Of a stretch of DNA of 5,746 nt, positions 1-5,420 are shown one piece after another (positions within the stretch are counted from its first letter, which is position 1; each line of letters starts with the position of its first letter). The DNA is taken from the NCBI GenBank assembly GCA_026195755.1, contig JAPHRL010000087.1, positions 1 through 5,746 on the forward strand, given 5' to 3'. A program made the translations under genes and the position numbers. Origin of the DNA: Kangiella sp. (GTDB lineage: Bacteria; Pseudomonadota; Gammaproteobacteria; Enterobacterales; Kangiellaceae). The notes beneath the pieces are model-generated. The model saw nothing but the letters and a program-made list of their open reading frames with translations. It searched no databases and had not been told where the DNA came from.

Positions 1-699
1 CATGATACCAGCGGTCTTGAAATCCATATCATGTCTCCGGTTGAAGCGACCAAGTTTACGCTTCAGCGCATGAAAGATGGAAAAGACACGATTTCAGTAA
101 CCGGTAACGTATTGCGTGATTATTTAACTGATTTATTCCCAATTCTTGAGCTGGGCACCAGTGCAAAAATGCTCTCGATTGTGCCACTAATGAATGGAGG
201 TGGTCTGTTTGAAACAGGTGCCGGTGGTTCTGCGCCTAAGCACGTTCAGCAGTTTATGGAAGAGAATCACTTGCGTTGGGATTCGCTGGGTGAGTTTTTA
301 GCATTGGCAGTTTCTTTCGAGCACATGGCTCAAACGACCAATAACAAGAAAGCTCAGGTTCTGGCCGATACGCTTGATCGTGCAACCGGTAAGTTCCTTG
401 ATAATGGCAAATCGCCATCACGTAAAGTTAACGAGCTTGATAATCGCGGAAGCCACTTTTATCTGGCAATGTATTGGGCACAGGAGCTTGCGAGCCAAAC
501 TGACGATGCTGAGTTGAAGGGGCTTTTTGCCAAAGTATCTGAAGCATTGACCAGCAATGAGGCAAAAATCGTAGAGGAGCTTAATGAGGTGCAAGGTCAG
601 CCAATGGATATCGGCGGCTATTACAAGCCTGATGATAACCTCGGCTTTAAAGCGATGCGCCCAAGCGCAACACTGAATACCGCCTTAGAATTGATTTAA
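1..699 (+). CDS. icd: Isocitrate dehydrogenase [NADP], monomeric type, C-terminal part (5' end outside window)
   Basis: Oxidatively decarboxylates isocitrate to 2-oxoglutarate in the TCA cycle, reducing NADP+; cytoplasmic. The frame is open from base 1, so 232 C-terminal residues are visible. The conserved blocks ELGTSAKMLS, GGGLFETGAGGSAPKHVQQ and LDNRGSHFYLAMYWAQ mark the monomeric family of about 740 residues, which is unrelated in length to the dimeric enzyme. Taking the first codon as residue 1, H81, R92 and R141 have the spacing recalled for the NADP-binding H589, R600 and R649 of the Azotobacter vinelandii enzyme. R39, D40 and D44 fit its R547, D548 and D552, of which the two aspartates bind metal. 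That offset implies a full protein of about 740 residues, so the gene appears intact at this end. It runs straight into the terminator at 723-747 and converges with umuC. The numbering comparison is from memory; the family call is secure. Confidence 0.96.
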   Translation, partial: HDTSGLEIHIMSPVEATKFTLQRMKDGKDTISVTGNVLRDYLTDLFPILELGTSAKMLSIVPLMNGGGLFETGAGGSAPKHVQQFMEENHLRWDSLGEFLALAVSFEHMAQTTNNKKAQVLADTLDRATGKFLDNGKSPSRKVNELDNRGSHFYLAMYWAQELASQTDDAELKGLFAKVSEALTSNEAKIVEELNEVQGQPMDIGGYYKPDDNLGFKAMRPSATLNTALELI

Positions 700-722
700 T
701 CATCTAAGCTGCAACAAAAGCG

Positions 723-747
723 AAAGGCGCCAATTGGCGCCTTTTTT
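723..747. terminator. Bidirectional intrinsic terminator between icd and umuC
   Basis: A perfect palindrome: arms AAAGGCGCC (723-731) and GGCGCCTTT (736-744) around an AATT loop, followed on the + strand by six T (742-747). It lies 24 bases after the icd stop. Read on the minus strand the same hairpin is followed by a T-rich stretch (TTTCGCTTTTGTT), so it can also end the umuDC transcript, whose last stop codon is about 40 bases away. The + strand direction is the stronger of the two. Confidence 0.9.
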
Positions 748-782
748 ATACTCGTAATACTTTCTATGACTACAACAATAGG

Positions 783-2051
783 CTAGCTGACTTTCAAAAT
801 ATCTTGCCAACGTGAAGTGTAGTGGGGTGAACAGGAGTTGGCGCGCATCGCCCAGTTTTTAGCGAATCCCAAACTGCCGAATTTTACGGTGTCTTGTCCA
901 TAGCGACGATTAATCTTATCAAGACTTTGCATCAGCTCTGGTCGTTGCGGTACGCCTTCAAAAATATCGGGTTGGTAGCCATGGCTATCAACAATGCCAT
1001 TGATCATGACGCCAGCCTTTTTATAAGATTCACCGGTCTTCACAATATACCTCAAGCCTTGTTCAATGGCTTGCAGAAAAATGCTGGTATCGTCAGTTGG
1101 TTCAGGGAGCTGAAGAGTGACGCTTGGTCGATTGTGGTAAACCTGTTCTTTGCGTTGTCCGTAAAGAAATACGGTGATGGATGACGCCAGCGATGATTGG
1201 TTGCGCAGTTTTTCGCAGCAACGACTGGTGTGGTGCGCAACAGCTTCTTTCAAATCAGAATAGGTGCTGAGAGGTTTGCCAAAGGAGCGTGAATTCAGAA
1301 TCGATTTCTTGGGCTCAGGTAGTTCGGAAAATTTCAGACACGGCTGGCCACGTAATTCTAAAATAGTACGCTCCATATTGACCGAGAACATCCGTTGCAA
1401 GGTTTTATAGTCAGCGTTATGCAGATCCCAAGCAGTGTGAATTCCTTGCATGACTAGCTTCTTGGATAACTGTCGGCCAATGCCCCATATTTTAGGTACA
1501 GCAATTTGTTTTAAAGCCCACTCGCGGATTTTTGGAATGGATAGGTCGACTACGCCATGAGTGGTTGCTTTATGCTTTTTAGCGAAATGGTTGGCGACTT
1601 TGGCTAAGGTTTTGGTAGGGCCCAGGCCAACACAAACAGGCAGAGACAAACAGCGCCAAAGTTCTGAGCGAATAGCTTGTGCGCGTTGCATTAGATCATT
1701 GGGAAAACCATCAAAACGCATAAAAGACTCATCCACCGAATAAGGTGAGACCTGATCGCAATGTTGCTCCAGTATCCAGTTAAAACGTTTGGATATATCA
1801 CCATACAGGCCATAGTTCGATGAAAAGCAGGTGACTTTGTGTTTCTGAATGATGGAGCGTGCTTCGTGATAGGGTGCTGCCATGGGAATGCCGAGTGCTT
1901 TGGCTTCATCGGACAGAGCAATAATGCAGCCATCATTATTACTCAGAACAATGACAGGCTTGCCATAGAGGTCAGGTCGGAACATGCGCTCGCATGACAC
2001 GTAAAAGCTGTTAACGTCACATAGCGCGTAAGTCGCTTGAGCTTGACTCAT
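783..2051 (-). CDS. umuC: UmuC, catalytic subunit of translesion DNA polymerase V (Y-family)
   Basis: Error-prone Y-family polymerase that, with a dimer of cleaved UmuD', copies past DNA lesions during the SOS response. With the start at 2051 the protein has 422 residues, the same as E. coli UmuC. The palm aspartate is D12 (ALCDVNSFY) and the catalytic pair is D107-E108 (YSVDES). The tyrosine of the sugar steric gate is Y17. A conserved VGLGPTKTLAK (141-151) and a helix-hairpin-helix-like IWGIGRQLSKKL (188-199) follow. The C-terminal tail from about residue 372 resembles the DUF4113 domain typical of UmuC (LDKINRRYGQ, SPHYTSRW). QPDIF at 360-364 occupies the beta-clamp binding position. The frame extends upstream to a TTG at 2090, but the ATG at 2051 is preferred: it overlaps the umuD stop as TAATG, has GAGGAG (2061-2066) nine bases ahead, and gives the family length. 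Confidence 0.96.
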   Translation of the reverse strand: MSQAQATYALCDVNSFYVSCERMFRPDLYGKPVIVLSNNDGCIIALSDEAKALGIPMAAPYHEARSIIQKHKVTCFSSNYGLYGDISKRFNWILEQHCDQVSPYSVDESFMRFDGFPNDLMQRAQAIRSELWRCLSLPVCVGLGPTKTLAKVANHFAKKHKATTHGVVDLSIPKIREWALKQIAVPKIWGIGRQLSKKLVMQGIHTAWDLHNADYKTLQRMFSVNMERTILELRGQPCLKFSELPEPKKSILNSRSFGKPLSTYSDLKEAVAHHTSRCCEKLRNQSSLASSITVFLYGQRKEQVYHNRPSVTLQLPEPTDDTSIFLQAIEQGLRYIVKTGESYKKAGVMINGIVDSHGYQPDIFEGVPQRPELMQSLDKINRRYGQDTVKFGSLGFAKNWAMRANSCSPHYTSRWQDILKVS

Positions 2052-2473
2052 TAGCGCAAGCTCCTCGCCAGGCCTGTGACCACGCCCCAAATTACCAGCT
2101 CACTTTCGCCGGTAATGGGAATATCCTTATAGGCGGGGTTTTCAGCTTGCAGACGCAAAGGGCCGCTGGTTCGTAATCGCTTTACCGTGAACTCATTATC
2201 CAGCATGGCTACCACCACATCTTTATCCTTGGCGGTCAAAGAACGATCGACAACCAAAATATCATTCTGAAAAATTCCAGCCCCCATCATGGAGTCGCCT
2301 TCTACTTTGGCAAAAAAGGTCGTGGCAGGGTTTTGAATTAATAACTGATCGAGGCTGAGTGTATCTTCCATGTGCTCATCAACAACCCCAGGAAAGCCAG
2401 CAGAAATCTTGCCCGAATATAACGGGATATCAGAATATTGGCCGCTTGGTTTGAGGATGGAAACTTTGCTCAT
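2051..2473 (-). CDS. umuD: UmuD, self-cleaving accessory subunit of DNA polymerase V (S24 family)
   Basis: Regulatory subunit of Pol V. RecA-ssDNA filaments provoke autocleavage to UmuD', which activates UmuC for lesion bypass. The protein has 140 residues against 139 in E. coli. The catalytic serine is S61 (GDSMM) and the general-base lysine is K98 (EFTVKRL), the LexA/UmuD-type Ser-Lys dyad. The predicted scissile bond is A25-G26 in ISAGFPG, where E. coli UmuD has Cys-Gly; Ala-Gly is the LexA form. The start ATG at 2473 has AAGAG (minus strand of 2479-2483) five bases upstream. It forms an operon with umuC, coupled through a one-base overlap of stop and start. No CTG-N10-CAG LexA operator is visible in the 133 bases upstream of this start. 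The -35/-10 elements of its promoter are not clear by eye. Confidence 0.96.
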   Translation of the reverse strand: MSKVSILKPSGQYSDIPLYSGKISAGFPGVVDEHMEDTLSLDQLLIQNPATTFFAKVEGDSMMGAGIFQNDILVVDRSLTAKDKDVVVAMLDNEFTVKRLRTSGPLRLQAENPAYKDIPITGESELVIWGVVTGLARSLR

Positions 2474-2521
2474 AATGACTCTTAGTGTTGATAATGATTA
2501 GACTGAAAAACGCTGCTTATA

Positions 2522-2556
2522 ACTCAATTAGATTAGCACATCAGGTCAACTTGAGT
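2522..2556. repeat. Inverted repeat ACTCAA ... TTGAGT upstream of umuD
   Basis: ACTCAA at 2522-2527 is mirrored by TTGAGT at 2551-2556, about 50 to 80 bases upstream of the umuD start. A shorter palindrome TCAA-C-TTGA (2546-2554) sits inside the right end. On the minus strand the area also contains TTGACC (2545-2550), which resembles a -35 box but has no good -10 at normal spacing. It may be an operator or chance; no known regulator consensus was recognised. Confidence 0.25.
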
Positions 2557-2612
2557 CAGCAGTAAATGGCCGTGCAAAATTCATACAAAAGATTACCTTA
2601 GTTATCATGGGC

Positions 2613-2626
2613 TTGATTCAGATCAA
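2613..2626. promoter_or_regulatory. FNR/Anr box TTGAT-N4-ATCAA
   Basis: TTGATTCAGATCAA is a perfect match to the FNR/Anr consensus TTGAT-N4-ATCAA. Its centre, at 2619.5, lies 74 bases ahead of the preferred start of the di-iron protein gene. A TATATT -10 box follows at 2648-2653; with a transcription start near 2661 the FNR centre would be at -41.5, the class II activator position. FNR and Anr carry an oxygen-labile iron-sulfur cluster and bind DNA when oxygen is scarce. That a regulator of this family exists in the organism is inferred. Confidence 0.75.
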
Positions 2627-2647
2627 GTTTGAAAATCTGTGCTCGAT

Positions 2648-2653
2648 TATATT
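2648..2653 (+). promoter_or_regulatory. Probable -10 element of the FNR-dependent promoter
   Basis: TATATT matches the sigma-70 -10 consensus TATAAT at five of six positions. There is no -35 hexamer at the proper distance; that place is taken by the FNR box, as expected for a class II activated promoter. The transcription start would be near 2660-2661, leaving a leader of about 33 bases before the ATG at 2694. Confidence 0.55.
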
Positions 2654-2693
2654 AAACCCACTTAAAGTATCGGGCAGAAGCAGGGTTGTTATC

Positions 2694-3506
2694 ATGTTCA
2701 AGAGTAAGGCGATTGAGTTATACAATGACGGGCATCATAAGTGTTATGTCTTCAATAATCTGGTCACTGGCGAAGCGGTACAGGCCAATCAATTCCTGAT
2801 CATCGATGGCGATAAAACTGCCTTGCTCGATCCCGGTGGCGATCTGACGTATGCCAAGTTAAAGCTTGAAATTGAAAAGCTATCGCCAACCCATCAATTA
2901 AACTACATCATCGCGTCACATCAAGACCCGGATATTATCGCTTCGATTGGTCGCTGGATGATGCAAACGCCAGCAAAAGTCATATGCTCCAAGCTGTGGG
3001 AGCGTTTTCTGCCGCATTTTGCGTCGTCATTTTATAATCAGGTTAATGAAACTGAACTTTCAAAGCGGATTATTGGACTGGATGACGAGGGCGGTGCGAT
3101 ACGTTTGGGTGATAATCCTCTATACGCGGTTCCAGCGCACTTCTTACACTCTGTTGGTAACTTCCAGGTCTATGATCCTGTCAGCAAGATTTTATTTTCT
3201 GGTGATATGGGCGCCTCTATTGTTGATGATGATGACTTTAGCGGTGTTAAAGACTTCGCCGAACATACGAAATACATGAAGGGTTTCCACCAACGTTATA
3301 TGGTTGCCAATAAAGCCTGCCGCCTGTGGGCCAATATGGTTGCAGAGATGGATGTCGAGATGATTGTGCCACAACATGGCTCGCCATTTAAGGGTAAGTT
3401 ATGTGTGCGACAATTCCTTGACTGGATTTCAAAGCTTGAATGTGGCCTGGATTTATTTACCCAAAGAGACTACACCGTTCGCATGGATAAAAGAGAAGTG
3501 GCTTAG
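2694..3506 (+). CDS. Oxygen-binding di-iron protein of the metallo-beta-lactamase fold (ODP / flavodiiron-like, stand-alone)
   Basis: A 270-residue metallo-beta-lactamase-fold protein resembling the di-iron domain of flavodiiron proteins and the ODP oxygen-binding family. The metal ligand set can be read: H76-x-D78-x-D80 (SHQDPD), H152 (FLHSVGNF; H149 is three residues earlier), D171 (FSGDMGAS) and H228 (VPQHGS). Classical flavodiiron proteins have Glu where D78 stands. There is no flavodoxin or rubredoxin domain, signal peptide or obvious membrane segment, so it is a cytoplasmic single-domain protein that would need a partner for NO or O2 reduction, or acts as an oxygen sensor or carrier. 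An in-frame ATG at 2607 is possible, but it lacks a ribosome site and would put the FNR box and -10 inside the gene. The ATG at 2694 has AGGG (2682-2685) eight bases ahead and begins where the family homology begins. Transcribed alone, ending at the 3536-3557 terminator. Biochemical role not provable from sequence. Confidence 0.85.
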   Translation: MFKSKAIELYNDGHHKCYVFNNLVTGEAVQANQFLIIDGDKTALLDPGGDLTYAKLKLEIEKLSPTHQLNYIIASHQDPDIIASIGRWMMQTPAKVICSKLWERFLPHFASSFYNQVNETELSKRIIGLDDEGGAIRLGDNPLYAVPAHFLHSVGNFQVYDPVSKILFSGDMGASIVDDDDFSGVKDFAEHTKYMKGFHQRYMVANKACRLWANMVAEMDVEMIVPQHGSPFKGKLCVRQFLDWISKLECGLDLFTQRDYTVRMDKREVA

Positions 3507-3535
3507 TGTCTGATTAATTTTAATGAAAAATGATT

Positions 3536-3557
3536 GGCGCCTGCGGGCGCCTTTTTT
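3536..3557 (+). terminator. Intrinsic terminator after the di-iron protein gene
   Basis: Arms GGCGCC (3536-3541) and GGCGCC (3546-3551) enclose a TGCG loop and are followed by six T (3552-3557). It starts 30 bases after the stop codon. The stem core is the same GGCGCC pair used in the terminator after icd. It separates the di-iron gene from ltaE. Confidence 0.9.
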
Positions 3558-3558
3558 G

Positions 3559-3586
3559 TTGCTAGAAAAAACTATTTATCTACAAT
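3559..3586 (+). promoter_or_regulatory. Possible ltaE promoter
   Basis: TTGCTA (3559-3564) and TACAAT (3581-3586) are separated by 16 bases and lie directly behind the preceding terminator. The predicted transcription start, near 3593, would leave a leader of about 24 bases. The -10 is good and the -35 only moderate. Since a terminator precedes it, ltaE needs a promoter here, which supports the call. Confidence 0.45.
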
Positions 3587-3616
3587 GAATGAATCTTAAC
3601 TAAACATACTATTCCC

Positions 3617-4624
3617 ATGATTGATTTACGAAGTGATACGGTAACTGTGCCATCCGAGGATATGCGTCGTGCCATGTCGACAGCGGCGGTGGGTGATGAT
3701 GTGTTTCATGATGATCCGACGGTGAATCGCTTGGAAGCCATGATGGCGGAAATGGCGGGTAAAGAAGCTGCGCTGTTTGTACCGTCCGGAACCATGTCGA
3801 ATCTGGTTGCGTTACTTGCGCATTGCCAGCGTGGTGAAGAGTATATCGTTGGTCAGGGCTATCATACCTACTTGTATGAAGCGGGCGGGGCACCTGTTTT
3901 GGGTAGCATCATTCCACAGCCGATTGCGGTTGAGCAGGATGGCACTTTGGATTTTGCCAAGGTTGCGGCGGTGATTAAAAAAGATGATTATCACTTTGCG
4001 CGTAGCAAACTGCTGTGTCTGGAAAATACTCATAACGGTAAAGTGATTAGCCTTGAATATATGAAGTCTGCCTATGAGTTTGCTAAGTCTAAAAGTTTGT
4101 CGGTGCACCTTGATGGTGCTCGCGCTTTCAATGCCATCACTGAGTTAAATTGTGAGCTTAAGGATCTGGCTCAATACGCAGATTCAATTTCAATCTGTTT
4201 ATCTAAGGGGCTGGGTGCGCCGGTTGGCTCAGTTCTGTGTGGCAGTAAAGAGCTGATTAAATGGGCAAGACGCTGGCGTAAGATGGTGGGCGGTGGTATG
4301 CGCCAAGCTGGCATCTTAGCCGCAGCGGGTATCTATGCCTTAGAGAACAATGTAAAGCGTTTAGCGGAAGATCATCGCCATGCTAAACAACTGGCGCAAC
4401 GATTGCAGGGCATTGAAGAGTTGTCGATTAATCAGGACTTGGTACAAACCAATATGCTGTTTGTAAAAACAACATTGGGTACTGCTGAGGCTCTAGCCAA
4501 ATTTTTAACCGATAAAGGTATCACCGTTATTCCGGCAGAAACAATGCGTTGGGTGATGCATTTAAATATCAGTGATTCAGATGTGGATTATATTGAAGAG
4601 CAGGTTAAAGAGTTTTTTGCTTAA
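3617..4624 (+). CDS. ltaE: Low-specificity L-threonine aldolase
   Basis: PLP enzyme that splits L-threonine and L-allo-threonine to glycine and acetaldehyde; cytoplasmic glycine metabolism. The protein has 335 residues against 333 in E. coli LtaE and aligns end to end with it, from MIDLRSDTVT. The PLP-binding lysine is K197 (CLSKGLG). H83 (GYHTYLYEAGG) is the residue that stacks on the cofactor ring, and D166 and R169 (HLDGAR) contact PLP. GGGMRQ (225-230) with R229 and the C-terminal R311 are the other conserved arginine positions of the family. ENTHNGK (136-142) is also typical. The ATG at 3617 starts exactly where the family starts, although no purine-rich ribosome site is present in the bases before it (CATACTATTCCC). 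Single-gene unit, convergent with fabR. Confidence 0.96.
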   Translation: MIDLRSDTVTVPSEDMRRAMSTAAVGDDVFHDDPTVNRLEAMMAEMAGKEAALFVPSGTMSNLVALLAHCQRGEEYIVGQGYHTYLYEAGGAPVLGSIIPQPIAVEQDGTLDFAKVAAVIKKDDYHFARSKLLCLENTHNGKVISLEYMKSAYEFAKSKSLSVHLDGARAFNAITELNCELKDLAQYADSISICLSKGLGAPVGSVLCGSKELIKWARRWRKMVGGGMRQAGILAAAGIYALENNVKRLAEDHRHAKQLAQRLQGIEELSINQDLVQTNMLFVKTTLGTAEALAKFLTDKGITVIPAETMRWVMHLNISDSDVDYIEEQVKEFFA

Positions 4625-4642
4625 TCATTATTTCTAGAACGA

Positions 4643-4672
4643 AAAGCCTGACGATAAAAACTCTCAGGCTTT
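4643..4672. terminator. Weak bidirectional terminator between ltaE and fabR
   Basis: AAAGCCTGA (4643-4651) pairs perfectly with TCAGGCTTT (4664-4672) over nine base pairs around a 12-base loop. On the minus strand the hairpin is followed by TTTTCGTT; on the plus strand by TTTCTT, so neither T-tract is strong. The right arm is the end of fabR itself: read on the minus strand it encodes the last two residues and the stop codon. Confidence 0.55.
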
Positions 4673-5272
4673 CTTGCCCTCACTGGCTGCACCAAAAGTG
4701 ATAAAGCGCAATTGCAGAATGGTTCTTTGTTTGAGTTTTTCACGTTCTATCGGATTCAAATCCAAAGCTTCGGCACCTGCGTTGAACACTAGAGTGACTA
4801 AACCTTCAGCTAAAGTATAAGCAAATTCTTGCGAATATTCGGACTCGGCCATTAAATACTCAGTGAGCTCATCTTTGAAATGGTTCACTTCACGAGCTAC
4901 GGCTTCACGGAACTTAACGGAGGTTCCACTGCGTTCTCGCAACAATAACCGGAAAATATTAGGGTTGCGCTCGACGAACTCCATGAAAGTTTCCACTGAG
5001 GTATTGATAACGCTACCATTCTTCTCTATTCTCTGGCGCGCTTTGCGCATCAGTTCGCGTAGGGTTAGGCCAGACTCATCAACTAAAGTCAGACCCAATT
5101 CATCCATGTCATTAAAATGTCGGTAAAAAGAAGTGGGGGCAATGCCTGCTTCACGAGCCACTTCGCGCAGGCTCAGACTGGCAAAGCTGTGTTCTGCAGA
5201 CAAGTGCATTAATGCCGCGTCAATAATGGCCTGACGGGTCTTTTCTTTCTGTAAAGCACGCGCTCCGGCCAT
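4664..5272 (-). CDS. fabR: FabR, TetR-family repressor of unsaturated fatty acid synthesis
   Basis: DNA-binding repressor that adjusts the ratio of unsaturated to saturated fatty acids by sensing long acyl thioesters. The N-terminal half is very close to E. coli FabR: ASLSLREVAREAGIAPTSFY (31-50) contains the TetR helix-turn-helix, followed by DELGLT, VDESGL, the RKARQRI region and LLLRERSGTS (110-118). The C-terminal ligand-binding domain keeps FNAGAEALD (163-171) and ends at residue 202. The ATG at 5272 is chosen because AGAGGAG (minus strand of 5279-5285) lies six bases ahead and E. coli FabR starts at the same place. An in-frame TTG at 5311 would lengthen the protein by 13 residues, but it would put the likely -10 box inside the gene. 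It is divergent from a desaturase gene and has FabR-like palindromes in the shared upstream region, which suggests autorepression plus desaturase control. The related Pseudomonas DesT has a similar role; FabR is the better match. Confidence 0.93.
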   Translation of the reverse strand: MAGARALQKEKTRQAIIDAALMHLSAEHSFASLSLREVAREAGIAPTSFYRHFNDMDELGLTLVDESGLTLRELMRKARQRIEKNGSVINTSVETFMEFVERNPNIFRLLLRERSGTSVKFREAVAREVNHFKDELTEYLMAESEYSQEFAYTLAEGLVTLVFNAGAEALDLNPIEREKLKQRTILQLRFITFGAASEGKKA

Positions 5273-5297
5273 GCTCAGCTCCTCTGTGATTTTGCCT

Positions 5298-5326
5298 AGT
5301 ATAGAAAACAATGGCTTAAGTGTACA
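5298..5326 (-). promoter_or_regulatory. Probable fabR promoter
   Basis: On the minus strand TATACT (complement of 5298-5303) is a good -10. A weak -35, TGTACA (complement of 5321-5326), stands 17 bases upstream and lies inside the palindrome at 5319-5336. Transcription would start near 5291, giving a leader of about 19 bases. Overlap of the -35 with the operator predicts autorepression. Confidence 0.5.
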
Positions 5327-5336
5327 GGTGTACGCT
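5319..5336. promoter_or_regulatory. FabR operator-like palindrome, fabR-proximal copy
   Basis: AGTGTACAGGTGTACGCT: two eight-base arms around a two-base centre, with one mismatch from perfect symmetry (T for C at 5321). It overlaps the proposed fabR -35 and ends four bases before the proposed desaturase -35, so one bound repressor could affect both promoters. It resembles, from memory, the FabR sites of fabA and fabB in E. coli. Confidence 0.75.
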
Positions 5337-5339
5337 GGA

Positions 5340-5368
5340 TTGCAATTGTCACAATCGGTAGTTATACT
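5340..5368 (+). promoter_or_regulatory. Probable desaturase promoter
   Basis: TTGCAA (5340-5345) and TATACT (5363-5368) are separated by the ideal 17 bases. The predicted start, near 5375, lies just ahead of the palindrome at 5381-5398, so a repressor bound there would block initiation or clearance. The leader would be about 45 bases long. Confidence 0.6.
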
Positions 5369-5380
5369 AGCCTAAGACTT

Positions 5381-5398
5381 AGCGTACAAGTGTACGCT
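5381..5398. promoter_or_regulatory. FabR operator-like palindrome, desaturase-proximal copy
   Basis: AGCGTACAAGTGTACGCT has perfect eight-base arms around AG, and the symmetry extends two more bases on each side (TT at 5379-5380, AA at 5399-5400). It lies immediately downstream of the proposed desaturase transcription start. Its centre is 62 bases, about six helical turns, from that of the other copy. Confidence 0.8.
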
Positions 5399-5420
5399 AA
5401 TTTATAGTTAGAGGCACTAC

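Noticed and set aside
894..1184. Open frame on the + strand inside umuC.
   Set aside because: Antisense shadow of a well-conserved gene, with no family resemblance or ribosome site.
2052..2090. Upstream TTG start for umuC adding 13 residues.
   Set aside because: The ATG at 2051 has a strong ribosome site, overlaps the umuD stop and gives the standard 422 residues.
2489..2503. Partial Fur-box-like sequence (TGATAATGATTAGAC) just upstream of umuD.
   Set aside because: Only the left half fits the TGATAAT-N-ATTATCA consensus; the right half has several mismatches, and iron control of umuDC has no other support.
2607..2693. In-frame upstream ATG (2607) extending the di-iron protein by 29 residues; both ATGs share the 9-mer GTTATCATG.
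   Set aside because: No ribosome site before 2607, the added residues do not look like the family, and the FNR box and -10 would fall inside the coding region.
3609..4108. Minus-strand open frames inside ltaE.
   Set aside because: They run antisense to conserved aldolase coding sequence and resemble no protein family.
5273..5311. Upstream TTG start for fabR adding 13 residues.
   Set aside because: The ATG at 5272 has AGAGGAG at good spacing and matches the E. coli FabR start; the extension runs through the likely promoter.
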